From Bacteroidales bacterium (lineage in GTDB: Bacteria > Bacteroidota > Bacteroidia > Bacteroidales > Prolixibacteraceae): a stretch of DNA of 64,000 nucleotides. The position numbers were made by a program, and so were the translations under genes. This document shows, one piece after another, positions 9,405 to 18,750 of this stretch. Within the stretch, counting starts at the first letter, position 1. Each line of letters begins with the position of its first letter. The stretch lies in the NCBI GenBank assembly GCA_015654795.1, contig JAATGF010000034.1:1-64000 (forward strand), written 5' to 3'. Below the pieces are notes generated by a model that was not told the origin of the DNA, did no database searches, and worked only from the letters and a program-made list of their open reading frames with translations.

Positions 9405-10622
9405 TTATTTATGTTTAATAGATTCGATTTCAGTTTGCAATAATTTTAGAATGGTTGGTTCATTGTATTGGATATTTGCAAGTTGCCTTGCTTTCTTTCC
9501 CATTTCTATCAATATTCCGCTATCAATTGAACTTAATTGATTAAAAAAAGCAATCAAATCATTTTGATTGTTAATATCTAAAGACCAACCAATTCCATTT
9601 TCTGAAACCAATAATGAAATTTCAGTTTTAGGTTCACCAATAAATAGAATAGGCTTTCCAGCGGATAATAAGTGATATGATTTTGAAGGTACACCTAATC
9701 CATACATCCCAAACGACAAAGAAACTATTCCAATATCACAATTAGCCAATATATCATTTTCTTCATTTCTCGAAAAGCCACCATCCAAATGTATATTTTT
9801 TAAGTTGTGTTTTATTATGTAGTTTTCTATATATGAATGAAGTGCGCCTGTTCCACGAAAATTAAGACATAATCCCTCATTATTACTTAATCTGAAAGCA
9901 TCTAATAATTCTATAATTCCCTGAACTCTTCCAATATTACCAGCATATTGCAATATTATTTTGTTAGTTTTAATTGTATTGCAATTTTCCAAAGACACTT
10001 TTTCTGGATCTGCCCAGTTTGTAACAACTGAAATTGAAGGAGGAGTTTTGAACCGATTTACTTTAGTTGAAATTATTTCTTTCATATCTCTGCCTATGAC
10101 AATCAAATGATCCGCGCATGAATAGGCATTATCAAAGAAGTATTTTATTGATTTGAATATGATTGACTTGTCATTCTTAAAAATTTTTGCAGGAATTGTA
10201 TTTTCAGGAAAAACGTCATGAACAAGCATATGAAGTTGAAATTTCTTGTATGGTTGGATTATTCGAACAAATAGTAATAGCGGAGCAGGATTAGTAGCCA
10301 AAAGAACAATTTCTCCTTTTGGAATTTTTCTGCATATCAAAAATCCCATTCGCAGACTTAAAATTATTATCTTAAATGTCCTCTGAATTAAGGAATTTTT
10401 ATTAAGGTTAGGTGATTTTGTTCTTAATATTTCTATTTCACTTGAAATATTTAAATCATCAATAAATCCTTTTTTATTATTGTCATAGAACTCTGGTCCG
10501 CAAATGACTTTTACCTGATAGCTTTGTGAAAGATAGTTTGCGATTCGTGTAAAAATGTAAGCTACAGCTGTTTCTTCCGGATAGAATAATTCTGTAACTA
10601 TCCAAATCTTTTTTTTATCCAT
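9405..10622 (-). CDS. Glycosyltransferase GT4, WbuB-like (candidate L-FucNAc/FucNAm transferase)
   Basis: WIVTELFYPEETAVAYIFT N-terminus typical of the WbuB group; adjacent to fnl-like genes. Confidence 0.75.
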   Translation of the reverse strand: MDKKKIWIVTELFYPEETAVAYIFTRIANYLSQSYQVKVICGPEFYDNNKKGFIDDLNISSEIEILRTKSPNLNKNSLIQRTFKIIILSLRMGFLICRKIPKGEIVLLATNPAPLLLFVRIIQPYKKFQLHMLVHDVFPENTIPAKIFKNDKSIIFKSIKYFFDNAYSCADHLIVIGRDMKEIISTKVNRFKTPPSISVVTNWADPEKVSLENCNTIKTNKIILQYAGNIGRVQGIIELLDAFRLSNNEGLCLNFRGTGALHSYIENYIIKHNLKNIHLDGGFSRNEENDILANCDIGIVSLSFGMYGLGVPSKSYHLLSAGKPILFIGEPKTEISLLVSENGIGWSLDINNQNDLIAFFNQLSSIDSGILIEMGKKARQLANIQYNEPTILKLLQTEIESIKHK

Positions 10623-10628
10623 CTAATC

Positions 10629-11750
10629 TTATATAGTATGCCAAACAACCCTGTTAATATAATCAGTATAGCTGATAATGATTCTCAATACTTTATCCGA
10701 GACATTGGGTATCGAATAATCTGCGACAGGCCTCAGTGTTAAGCTCTGATTTTCAAGAACTGCCAAACCTTGTAATATACGGTCGTAATTCATTCCAACC
10801 ATCATTACCGACGCTTCCTCCATTGCTTCAGGGCGCTCATGAGCGTCGCGAATGTTCAAAGCAGGAAAGTTCATAATTGATGATTCTTCTGAAATTGTTC
10901 CGCTATCAGAAAGTACGGCTTTGGCATTTTTCTGGAGATGGTTATAATCATGGAATCCCAATGGCTTCATTAACTGGATCAACGGATGAAACTGTATTCC
11001 TTTTTCATTGATTTTATTTCTTGTTCGCGGATGGGTAGAAACAATGACTGGCAGTTGATATTTATCTGCAACGTAATTCAATACGTTGACTAATTTGTCA
11101 AAGTTGACTGAATTGATGTTCTCTTCGCGATGAGCAGATACAACAAAATAGTTGTTCTTTTTGATTGATAGTCTGGCTAAAACATCCGAAGTATCAATCT
11201 CTTTCATATTGGCATGCAATACTTCAAACATCGGACTGCCAGTCTTAATAATCCGATCTGCAGGAAGTCCTTCTCTCAATAGGTATTCCCTGGCAATATC
11301 ACTGTATGTGAGATTAATATCCGAAATATGATCTACTATTCTGCGGTTTGTTTCTTCCGGTACACGCTGGTCAAAACATCGGTTGCCTGCCTCCATATGG
11401 AAGATCGGAATATGTCTTTTCTTTGCGGGAATAGCGCACAGGCAACTGTTGGTATCTCCTAAAACTAAAAAAGCATCAGGTTGCTCCTCTTCGAGGATCG
11501 GGTCGATATTGACGATGATTTGACCGATAGTTGCCGTGGCATTTGCTCCTGCCGCATTCAGAAAATGATCCGGCTTTCGTAATCCAAGGTCTTTGAAGAA
11601 CACTTCATTTAATTCGTAATCGTAATTTTGACCAGTATGAACGAGAACATGTTCGATGCTCTCTGATTTGTCCAATCTCTTAATTACCTGAGATAAACGT
11701 ATGATTTCGGGGCGGGTGCCAACAACTGTTAGTACTTTAAGTCTCTTCAT
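10629..11750 (-). CDS. fnlC: UDP-N-acetylglucosamine 2-epimerase (non-hydrolysing), FnlC/WbjD/Cap5G-like
   Basis: VGTRPEIIRLS, LGDTNSC, HMEAGNRCFDQRVPEETNRRIVDHISD, SDSGTISEES. Confidence 0.85.
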   Translation of the reverse strand: MKRLKVLTVVGTRPEIIRLSQVIKRLDKSESIEHVLVHTGQNYDYELNEVFFKDLGLRKPDHFLNAAGANATATIGQIIVNIDPILEEEQPDAFLVLGDTNSCLCAIPAKKRHIPIFHMEAGNRCFDQRVPEETNRRIVDHISDINLTYSDIAREYLLREGLPADRIIKTGSPMFEVLHANMKEIDTSDVLARLSIKKNNYFVVSAHREENINSVNFDKLVNVLNYVADKYQLPVIVSTHPRTRNKINEKGIQFHPLIQLMKPLGFHDYNHLQKNAKAVLSDSGTISEESSIMNFPALNIRDAHERPEAMEEASVMMVGMNYDRILQGLAVLENQSLTLRPVADYSIPNVSDKVLRIIISYTDYINRVVWHTI

Positions 11751-12898
11751 TTTGTTACTGATTCAAAGTAAGTGTCCGGATCACTGGCATCAAAATGCTC
11801 GTTGATCCAGAATATTGTATAAAGTTCTTCTTCTCCGATATTGGTGATATTGTGTGAATACCAAATAGGCATGTCAACAAATGATGGTTGGGACCCATCT
11901 AAATCAAATGAGATCACTTTATCTGTTCCAATGCGACGAATGTCTATTCTGGCTTTGCCTTTGATAACTGCAAAACGCTCGGCTTTTCGTGTATGAAAAT
12001 GATTGCCTCGGGTTATTCCCGGAACAGTGGTTGAGAAAGATACCTGACCACCGCTGTTTAATTTTATTGTTTCAATAAAACTGCCACGGTTGTCAGTATT
12101 CAGTTTCAGGTGAAATGGGAAAAATAAGGCATGATCAATGTAGCAGAGAAAAGTATTGAATAAATTTCTGTCAAGAGAATTGTCCAGGTTTGGAAGGATC
12201 CCTTTGTCGAAATAGTTTTCTTTGAATGCGGTCAGTTTTTTTAGCAGTATGGAAACTTTGATTTCGGAAGTATGGGGTATTAGAATAGTTTCACAGTGCA
12301 ACTCCGTGTTTGAATACCGCGTGACACTGTGATCCTCTATTTTATCGATAAAAAACTTCACCAATTCACTTACGTAAATCAGTTTTATTTCACCATCCAC
12401 CTCAATCCTTGGTGTTTCGTTATGAGTAAGCTGGTGACAAAATGTTGCGACAACCGAGTTATAGTAAGGATTTCCAAAGGGACCATATACATTTGGAATA
12501 ATAAACCCTGTAAATTCTGCATTGTTCTTATTGACCCATTTCTCGAACAACTGCCGTCCCTCTTTTTTCGATTTTCCATAAAGATTATCCCGTTCCTCCT
12601 GGGTACTCGATGAAAACAGAATGTGAGGGGTTGAGTTTGTTGCTTCGCAGGCTCCGATCAGTTGTTTTACCAATCCGATGTTCGTTTGATAAAGCACTTC
12701 GGGATCGTTGTGGCGATTCATTGCAGCCAGGTGAACGATGGTATCACAGCTTTTTACAAATGCGTTCAGTTTATTTTCATCCGAAAAATAAGCATCTTCA
12801 AACGGGATTCGTTCAAATTTTTCGGGTTGCAACCCCAATGTATTATATAAATGGGTTCCGACAAAACCCGACTGACCGGTTATTCCTATTTTTAGCAT
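11747..12898 (-). CDS. fnlB: NAD-dependent reductase with C-terminal cupin, FnlB/WbjC/Cap5F-like
   Basis: SDR N-terminus (GITGQSGFVGTHL) and C-terminal cupin (RGNHFHTRKAERF...). Confidence 0.85.
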   Translation of the reverse strand: MLKIGITGQSGFVGTHLYNTLGLQPEKFERIPFEDAYFSDENKLNAFVKSCDTIVHLAAMNRHNDPEVLYQTNIGLVKQLIGACEATNSTPHILFSSSTQEERDNLYGKSKKEGRQLFEKWVNKNNAEFTGFIIPNVYGPFGNPYYNSVVATFCHQLTHNETPRIEVDGEIKLIYVSELVKFFIDKIEDHSVTRYSNTELHCETILIPHTSEIKVSILLKKLTAFKENYFDKGILPNLDNSLDRNLFNTFLCYIDHALFFPFHLKLNTDNRGSFIETIKLNSGGQVSFSTTVPGITRGNHFHTRKAERFAVIKGKARIDIRRIGTDKVISFDLDGSQPSFVDMPIWYSHNITNIGEEELYTIFWINEHFDASDPDTYFESVTK

Positions 12899-12934
12899 AG
12901 ATATATTTAATAGTGCGTAGATGATGCAGATTAT

Positions 12935-13298
12935 TCAGATTTTACGCCGATTCTTCTTACCGAAATTTAGTAGTAATCCAACTTCGATATCAGTAGCTTT
13001 AAGATAATTGATTAGTTGAAGTTCATGATTTTCACAAAGTGTCTCTGCCGCCTTTAATTCTATAATGACTTTGTTTTTCAACAAACAGATCAGCAAAATA
13101 TTTACCGACCAATTCGGAATCGTAATAAACATTAATTGGCTTTTGTCGTTCAACATTAAAACCAGCTTTTTCTAGTTCAAATTTCATCGCTCTCTCATAA
13201 ACCTTTTCCAGAAAGCCATATCCTAACTTGTTGTAAACTATATAGAACCTCCTGATTATTTCAGCGGTCAACTTCTGGTATAAATATTCATTCGCCAT
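12935..13298 (-). pseudogene. GxxExxY protein, interrupted by +1 frameshift
   Basis: N-part LYQKLTAEIIRRFYIVYNKLGYGFLEKVYERAM and C-part KVIIELKAAETLCENHELQLINYLKATDIEVGLLLNFG lie in different frames joined at a poly-T (13074-13078); removing one base gives FVENKVIIELKA. Confidence 0.85.
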
Positions 13299-13346
13299 TT
13301 TAACTGCGCTAGTCCTTTAAATCAGCGTCATCTGCGTTCTATTTAC

Positions 13347-14384
13347 CTATTCCGGGTATTGGTTATTGTCTTCTCCCAGTATATCTTTGCGAATCATTGG
13401 TAATTTCATCAACAATTCTTTCGTACTTTCCACATCCAGTCGACGAGTATTGTGGGAATGATAATCTTCTATTACAGAAACTTTTTCCTCTCCTTGCGTG
13501 AAATAATTATCATAATTGAGATCTCGGTTATCGGCCGGAACTCTGTAGTAGTTTCCCATGTCAAAAGCCTTAGCCATTTCTTCACGGTTGACAAGTGTTT
13601 CGTACAATTTTTCTCCATGACGTGTTCCGATAACCCTTATCTTGCTTTTCGATTTGTACAATTCGATTAAGGCCTGCGCTAAATCGCCAATCGTTGAGGC
13701 TGGTGATTTTTGAACAAACATATCCCCATTTTTGCCGTGTTCAAAGGCATAAAGTACCAAATCAACGGCGTCTTCGAGTGTCATCATAAAACGTGTCATG
13801 TTGGCATCGGTAACTGTAAGGTCTTTCCCTGCCTTAATTTGCTCAACGAACAACGGTATAACTGAACCACGCGAGGCCATTACATTTCCATAGCGGGTGC
13901 CGCAAAAAACAGTATCAGTATCTTCAGCCATGGACCGTGCTTTGGCTTGCATTACCTTTTCCATCATCGCTTTTGAGATTCCCATTGCGTTGATTGGATA
14001 AACCGCTTTGTCTGTGCTCAGCACGATCATTCGCTTTACACCGTGCTCAAAGGCTGAATCGAGCACATTTTGAGTTCCCAAAACATTGGTATTTACCGCT
14101 TCGATTGGAAAAAACTCGCAGGACGGGACTTGTTTTAATGCTGCTGCATGAAAGATATAATCCACACCCCGCATTGCATAATCGACGCTGCGTTTGTCAC
14201 GAACATTCCCAATGTAAAACTTCACTTTGGGATTATTCAGACGATGACGCATATCGTCCTGTTTCTTTTCATCACGCGAAAAAATACGGATTTCTTTAAT
14301 GTTGGTATCTAAAAAACGATTAAGTACGGCATTGCCGAATGAACCGGTTCCGCCAGTGATTAAAAGGGTTTTGTTTTTAAACAT
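13347..14384 (-). CDS. fnlA: UDP-GlcNAc 4,6-dehydratase/5-epimerase, FnlA/WbjB/Cap5E-like
   Basis: GGTGSFGNAVL, HAAALKQVPSCEFFPIEAVNTNVLGTQN, LSTDKAVYPINAMGISK. Confidence 0.88.
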   Translation of the reverse strand: MFKNKTLLITGGTGSFGNAVLNRFLDTNIKEIRIFSRDEKKQDDMRHRLNNPKVKFYIGNVRDKRSVDYAMRGVDYIFHAAALKQVPSCEFFPIEAVNTNVLGTQNVLDSAFEHGVKRMIVLSTDKAVYPINAMGISKAMMEKVMQAKARSMAEDTDTVFCGTRYGNVMASRGSVIPLFVEQIKAGKDLTVTDANMTRFMMTLEDAVDLVLYAFEHGKNGDMFVQKSPASTIGDLAQALIELYKSKSKIRVIGTRHGEKLYETLVNREEMAKAFDMGNYYRVPADNRDLNYDNYFTQGEEKVSVIEDYHSHNTRRLDVESTKELLMKLPMIRKDILGEDNNQYPE

Positions 14385-14397
14385 GATTTATAAATTT

Positions 14398-14475
14398 TTA
14401 AAACGCAGATTGAATGGATTATACAGATAAAATTTTTAATGAGCATAAATCCGTTAAATCTGCGTTATCTGTGTT
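14398..14475. repeat. Imperfect palindromic intergenic repeat overlapping the 3' end of the hisF-like gene
   Basis: AACGCAGATT...AATCTGCGTT arms; related strings near 12925, 13317 and 41512. Confidence 0.55.
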
Positions 14476-15251
14476 CTTAAGAAATGCTTTTCTAAAAGAA
14501 TAGTCTTTTCAATTGCTGTTGGGTAGTTTATCAATACTGCTCTGTATTTCCCTTTAAATACAAACAAACTACCTGCCGCAACTCCTATAATACCATGTTG
14601 TTGGATTATACTTCCAATATCATCAAGAGTACCAGCCCCACCCATCACAGTTAATGGAATACTGATGACTTCCCTGATTTTATTAATCAGATTGATATCA
14701 TACCCCTTCATAACTCCGTCATGATCGATCGAATTTATAACGATCTCGCCCGCACCTAATTTTTGCATTTCTATAGCAAAACTAACGGGATCAATGCCTG
14801 TTGGTTTTGTGCCATTATGGATATACAATTCGTATTTGTTACTCAACGTTTTTTTCTTGACGTCAAGAGCGACTACAACACTTTGATTGCCTACCCGTTC
14901 AGCCATCTCGGAAATGATTTGTGGATTTTCAATTGCAGCGGAACTAACGGCAATTTTTTCAACTCCCAGACTGAAAATTCTTTGTGCCTGGGCAATGGTT
15001 TTGATACCCCCTCCATAGCAGAATGGCATTCGACATTCAGCAGCAAGATTTTCTATCATTCTGTAATCTGGCTCCTTACCGTACCTCGATGCATCAATGT
15101 CAACAACAATCAATTCATCTACTTCCTTTTCATTGAAAATTTTTACGGCATTTATCGGATCCCCGACGTATTTTGGATCCTTAAATTTGGTGGTTTTTAC
15201 AAGTCCCTTGTTGTGTACCAAAAGACATGGGATAATGCGCGGATAGAGCAT
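14454..15251 (-). CDS. HisF-like cyclase subunit for acetamidino-sugar formation (WbuZ/HisF2-like)
   Basis: HisF fold motifs (PCLLVHNKGLVKT, VDIDAS, MPFCYGGGI, VVALDVKK); lies with HisH-like and N-acetyl sugar amidotransferase genes, not his genes. Confidence 0.85.
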   Translation of the reverse strand: MLYPRIIPCLLVHNKGLVKTTKFKDPKYVGDPINAVKIFNEKEVDELIVVDIDASRYGKEPDYRMIENLAAECRMPFCYGGGIKTIAQAQRIFSLGVEKIAVSSAAIENPQIISEMAERVGNQSVVVALDVKKKTLSNKYELYIHNGTKPTGIDPVSFAIEMQKLGAGEIVINSIDHDGVMKGYDINLINKIREVISIPLTVMGGAGTLDDIGSIIQQHGIIGVAAGSLFVFKGKYRAVLINYPTAIEKTILLEKHFLRTQITQI

Positions 15252-15253
15252 GG

Positions 15254-15868
15254 CTAAAGTTTTGCAAAATTATGTAATAACTGAGTTCCGTTCGAATGGC
15301 TTTTTTCCGGGTGAAATTGTATGCCATATATATTATCCCGGTTCACTGCGCTTGCATAAGTTATGCCATATTCTGTGGTAGAAATGATACTCTCGACTTT
15401 ATTACATACAAAGTAATATGAATGCAAAAAATAAAAGCGAGATTGATCAGTAAATCCTGACAATAATTGACAGTTATTTACAGGATTAATGCTGTTCCAA
15501 CCCATATGTGGTAGACGGGTTTTATATGGTATCGTAGTGGCATCAAATAATTTTACCTCACCATCAATCCAACCCAAACCCGGTAAATTGCCTTCATCGC
15601 TTGATTTTGCCAGTATCTGCATGCCAACACAAATTCCCATAATCGGAATTTTATTTTCAATTACTTGCTTTTCAAGTTCATCACGCATGCCGGAGGCATT
15701 CAGTTGGGCCATAGCATAGTCAAACGCACCAACTCCTGGCAGAATTATTTTTGACGCATCTTTTAGTTCTTCCGCTGTGTGGGCAATCTTTGTTTTGATG
15801 TTTAATCGTTCATAGACATTCACAAAGGCGCGAATATTACCCAGACCATAATCTATTATTATTATCAT
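15254..15868 (-). CDS. HisH-like glutamine amidotransferase (WbuY/HisH2-like)
   Basis: DYGLGNIRAF, GICVGMQ catalytic Cys, QFHPEKSH. Confidence 0.88.
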   Translation of the reverse strand: MIIIIDYGLGNIRAFVNVYERLNIKTKIAHTAEELKDASKIILPGVGAFDYAMAQLNASGMRDELEKQVIENKIPIMGICVGMQILAKSSDEGNLPGLGWIDGEVKLFDATTIPYKTRLPHMGWNSINPVNNCQLLSGFTDQSRFYFLHSYYFVCNKVESIISTTEYGITYASAVNRDNIYGIQFHPEKSHSNGTQLLHNFAKL

Positions 15869-17013
15869 TTTTTACGTTTCTTCACTTTTTCTACTCCGAG
15901 TAAGTGTAAAATATTTGCTCCTATTCTGAATATATTTTGTTGGTTTTTATAATCCCAGTAATACTTTTTAGGCATGACAAAATAGTGGCGGAGTTCTTCC
16001 GGCGTGATCCCAAGTTTGGTGGCGATATAATTAAACTCATCTTCAATGGTATCAGGATTGTAGGCTGGTTTCTTTAATTTTTTTAACGCATCTTCACGTG
16101 TCATCTGCCCGGTTAGAATTAAACTCGAGTATTGTACTTTTCGTGTATCATATCCAAATCTTTCAGGAAGCCAATATCCTTCATAAAATTTAGTAAATCT
16201 TGATTCAAAATGTTTTTGGGGATAAGGCTTCCAACCGTATTCTTTTTCCAGAAGTGATAAAGCATCCTCTTTTATAAAGGGCATGTAATTAAGCGGTTTT
16301 ACTACATTAACGCCTTTAAAGTATTTTAAATATATTTTGTGCCGAAAGATGGAGCTAAAAGGGTATGTTTCCATTTTAACCGTTCCAAATTTATGGATAA
16401 TATCGTTATTTTGTACCATATCTGTACCATAATAAAACCATTCCATCGGGTATTGAACACATTCGGTTGCGAAATTCCCCCCATTCAAAATGTATTTAAT
16501 TTTGTATTTTTCAGCAAATTGATACAAGGTAGCCACAAAGGCATGATCTTGTGGAATATCCAAATGAGGAACTCCCGATTTAAAGAATGCCAGTTGAAAA
16601 TCCTTCATTTCTTCCCAGTTGATCACTTCCGTGTAAAGGTCCAGTCCCAATTTATCAATCATGACATTGATATTGTGAACAGCTAATTCGGAATTCCATC
16701 CTCCGTCCACATGAAAAACAAGAGGTCGCAGTCCAAACTCTTTGACCGCCAAATGCAACATATATGAACTGTCAACTCCTCCGCTTATGCCAAGCAGACA
16801 GTCAAAATCTTTTCCTTTGCCGGATTCTTTTATTTTACTGACTATATTTTCTAATGCTTGTTTCCCCTTCTCATCTGTATGCCAATTGGGTTTTACATTA
16901 TTTTGAAAATCATGGCAATGGTCGCATACTCCGTTTTCGTCAAAGGAGATATTGGGGTCGGTGGTATCCATGACGCAATTGGTGCAAATTTGATAATCTC
17001 TATTTTGGTTCAT
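15865..17013 (-). CDS. N-acetyl sugar amidotransferase (WbuX/WbpG/PseA family)
   Basis: CTNCVMDTTDPNISFDENGVCDHC zinc motif and GISGGVDSSYML PP-loop. Confidence 0.9.
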   Translation of the reverse strand: MNQNRDYQICTNCVMDTTDPNISFDENGVCDHCHDFQNNVKPNWHTDEKGKQALENIVSKIKESGKGKDFDCLLGISGGVDSSYMLHLAVKEFGLRPLVFHVDGGWNSELAVHNINVMIDKLGLDLYTEVINWEEMKDFQLAFFKSGVPHLDIPQDHAFVATLYQFAEKYKIKYILNGGNFATECVQYPMEWFYYGTDMVQNNDIIHKFGTVKMETYPFSSIFRHKIYLKYFKGVNVVKPLNYMPFIKEDALSLLEKEYGWKPYPQKHFESRFTKFYEGYWLPERFGYDTRKVQYSSLILTGQMTREDALKKLKKPAYNPDTIEDEFNYIATKLGITPEELRHYFVMPKKYYWDYKNQQNIFRIGANILHLLGVEKVKKRKK

Positions 17014-17130
17014 TTATAAAATAGTTTGAATTTTTTTGGAAGTTACTTATGCGACTTTTAAGCACAGTAGTTGTGAGTTTTAAATGATGACAAAGGCTAT
17101 TTATTTAGCGATACAAATCGCTAAATAAAT

Positions 17131-17589
17131 TTAGTTTTGAACTAGACTTTCGTATAAAAGTAGATACTCTGCAAATCGTTCATTTTTAGAGTAATAATCT
17201 ATAGCTCTTTGACGGCAAGCATCTGAAAAAGTCGATTCCCCAATTTTCTTAACATTTCTAATGACTTTGAGCAATCCATTGATATCTCCTTTGTCTACAA
17301 TGAATTCCGTTTCAGTTGAGACCGCTTCAACACTTCCTCCAGTTCTATAAGTAACTAAAGGAGTTCCGCATGCCAATGATTCTATATTTGTTGTCGGAAA
17401 GTTATCCTCCCATGTAGGGTTGATAAATAAATCGGCAGTTGAATACAAGTCAATTAATTCTTGCCTATTTTCTGTTTTAGCAAGGACTATAATTTTTGAA
17501 GATAATTGCTTAAGTTGATTAATATTTAAGCCAACTAAAACAATGACTTCATCTTCATCTAAAAATTTACTTAATTCAAATGAGGTCAT
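17131..17589 (-). pseudogene. C-terminal half of a GT4 glycosyltransferase, N-terminal domain missing
   Basis: Only the donor-binding half is present (FINPTWEDNFPTTNIESLACGTPLVTYRTGGSVE); no N-terminal GT domain upstream. Confidence 0.8.
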
Positions 17590-17645
17590 ATGAGGTCATA
17601 TGAATATTAATGCATGAAATCAAATGCAGAACCTTAGTTGATTAC

Positions 17646-17826
17646 TAGTGAATTATTGTCTTTTTAATCTCCAATATACTATCATATAAATACAGATACT
17701 CATTAAAATGGTTCATTAAATACCGTGCTTTTCTTAATATTCTCACTAACAGTTAAAGCACCGCGTATAGGAGAATAAGATTGAATAAGAAACAATATTT
17801 TTTTTCTCGTCGTCACGTTTACTCAT
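17646..17826 (-). pseudogene. GT4 remnant: N-terminal about 35 aa joined to a separate C-terminal tail
   Basis: MSKRDDEKK|ILFLIQSYSPIRGALTVSENIKKS (frameshift at poly-T 17798-17805), then RKARYLMNHFNEYLYLYDSILEIKKTIIH*, which resembles the tail of the 17131 fragment (ERFAEYLLLYESLVQN). Confidence 0.6.
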
Positions 17827-17836
17827 ACTTATATTG

Positions 17837-18730
17837 TTATTTGCATGATAACCAATCATGTATATTGCTCATATAATCTTCTTTAACAAGTTTATCTAAA
17901 CAACTACTATCAAACATCGTGTCTCCAGATTCTACTTTAAGAGCCAACTCAGGCCATTCTGCATACTCAATATTTACATTGTATTTGTATGCTATTTTTG
18001 AAGCCAATTCAAGCAATGAAAGGTTTTCACCACCTATATTATATATTTTACCATCTGATTCTTCATATTGTATTGCAATGTGAATTTTTCGACAGATATC
18101 AGAAACATGTGTAAATGTTCTCCTTAATAATCCATCGCCATATAATGTAATGTTTTGATCTTTCATTGCCTTATTTAGAAGGAAGCCAAGTGTACCATAG
18201 GACGTTTCACCTTCTATAAGAGTCCCGAATGGAATGCATATCCTAAAAATTGTATAATGAATATCAAAAGCATTTTTATACATAGCCAATAAGTGTTCAC
18301 ATGCTAACTTATTCAAGGCATAAAGGGTTTTGGCTTCTTTTTCTGAATTTTCTTTTAATAATACACCAGGATGACCTCTGTATACCAACCGTGTTGATGG
18401 AAATATAATTCTCGCTTGAGTTCCTGTCTCTCTTATTCTTGTCAAAAGGTTAAGAAGTCCCTTTTCATTTATATCAATAAACCGATCGTAGTCATGAAAA
18501 CCTTGAGATGTACCTGTAATACCAGCAAACATATAAATAATGTCTGTATCAAGACATATTTTACTGACACTTTCGTAATTAGTGATATCTAACTGATTGT
18601 AATTGGATTGGTGTACAAGAGACTCTTTGTGAATATCATAACAAATAACCTCTTCATTTTGACTTATCAGATAATGGGCTAAATTCCTTCCCAAATATCC
18701 GTTTGAACCTATAATAATTGATTTTGACAT
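17837..18730 (-). CDS. NAD-dependent epimerase/dehydratase (SDR), possible 4-ketoreductase/epimerase
   Basis: IIGSNGYLGRNLAHYL, FPSTRLVY, YALNKLACEHLL. Confidence 0.8.
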   Translation of the reverse strand: MSKSIIIGSNGYLGRNLAHYLISQNEEVICYDIHKESLVHQSNYNQLDITNYESVSKICLDTDIIYMFAGITGTSQGFHDYDRFIDINEKGLLNLLTRIRETGTQARIIFPSTRLVYRGHPGVLLKENSEKEAKTLYALNKLACEHLLAMYKNAFDIHYTIFRICIPFGTLIEGETSYGTLGFLLNKAMKDQNITLYGDGLLRRTFTHVSDICRKIHIAIQYEESDGKIYNIGGENLSLLELASKIAYKYNVNIEYAEWPELALKVESGDTMFDSSCLDKLVKEDYMSNIHDWLSCK

Positions 18731-18750
18731 AGCTTATTTGATATAGCAGT

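Noticed and set aside
14454-15868. Histidine biosynthesis hisF/hisH
   Set aside because: Adjacent N-acetyl sugar amidotransferase and fnl-like genes favour an acetamidino-sugar role; no other his genes are present.
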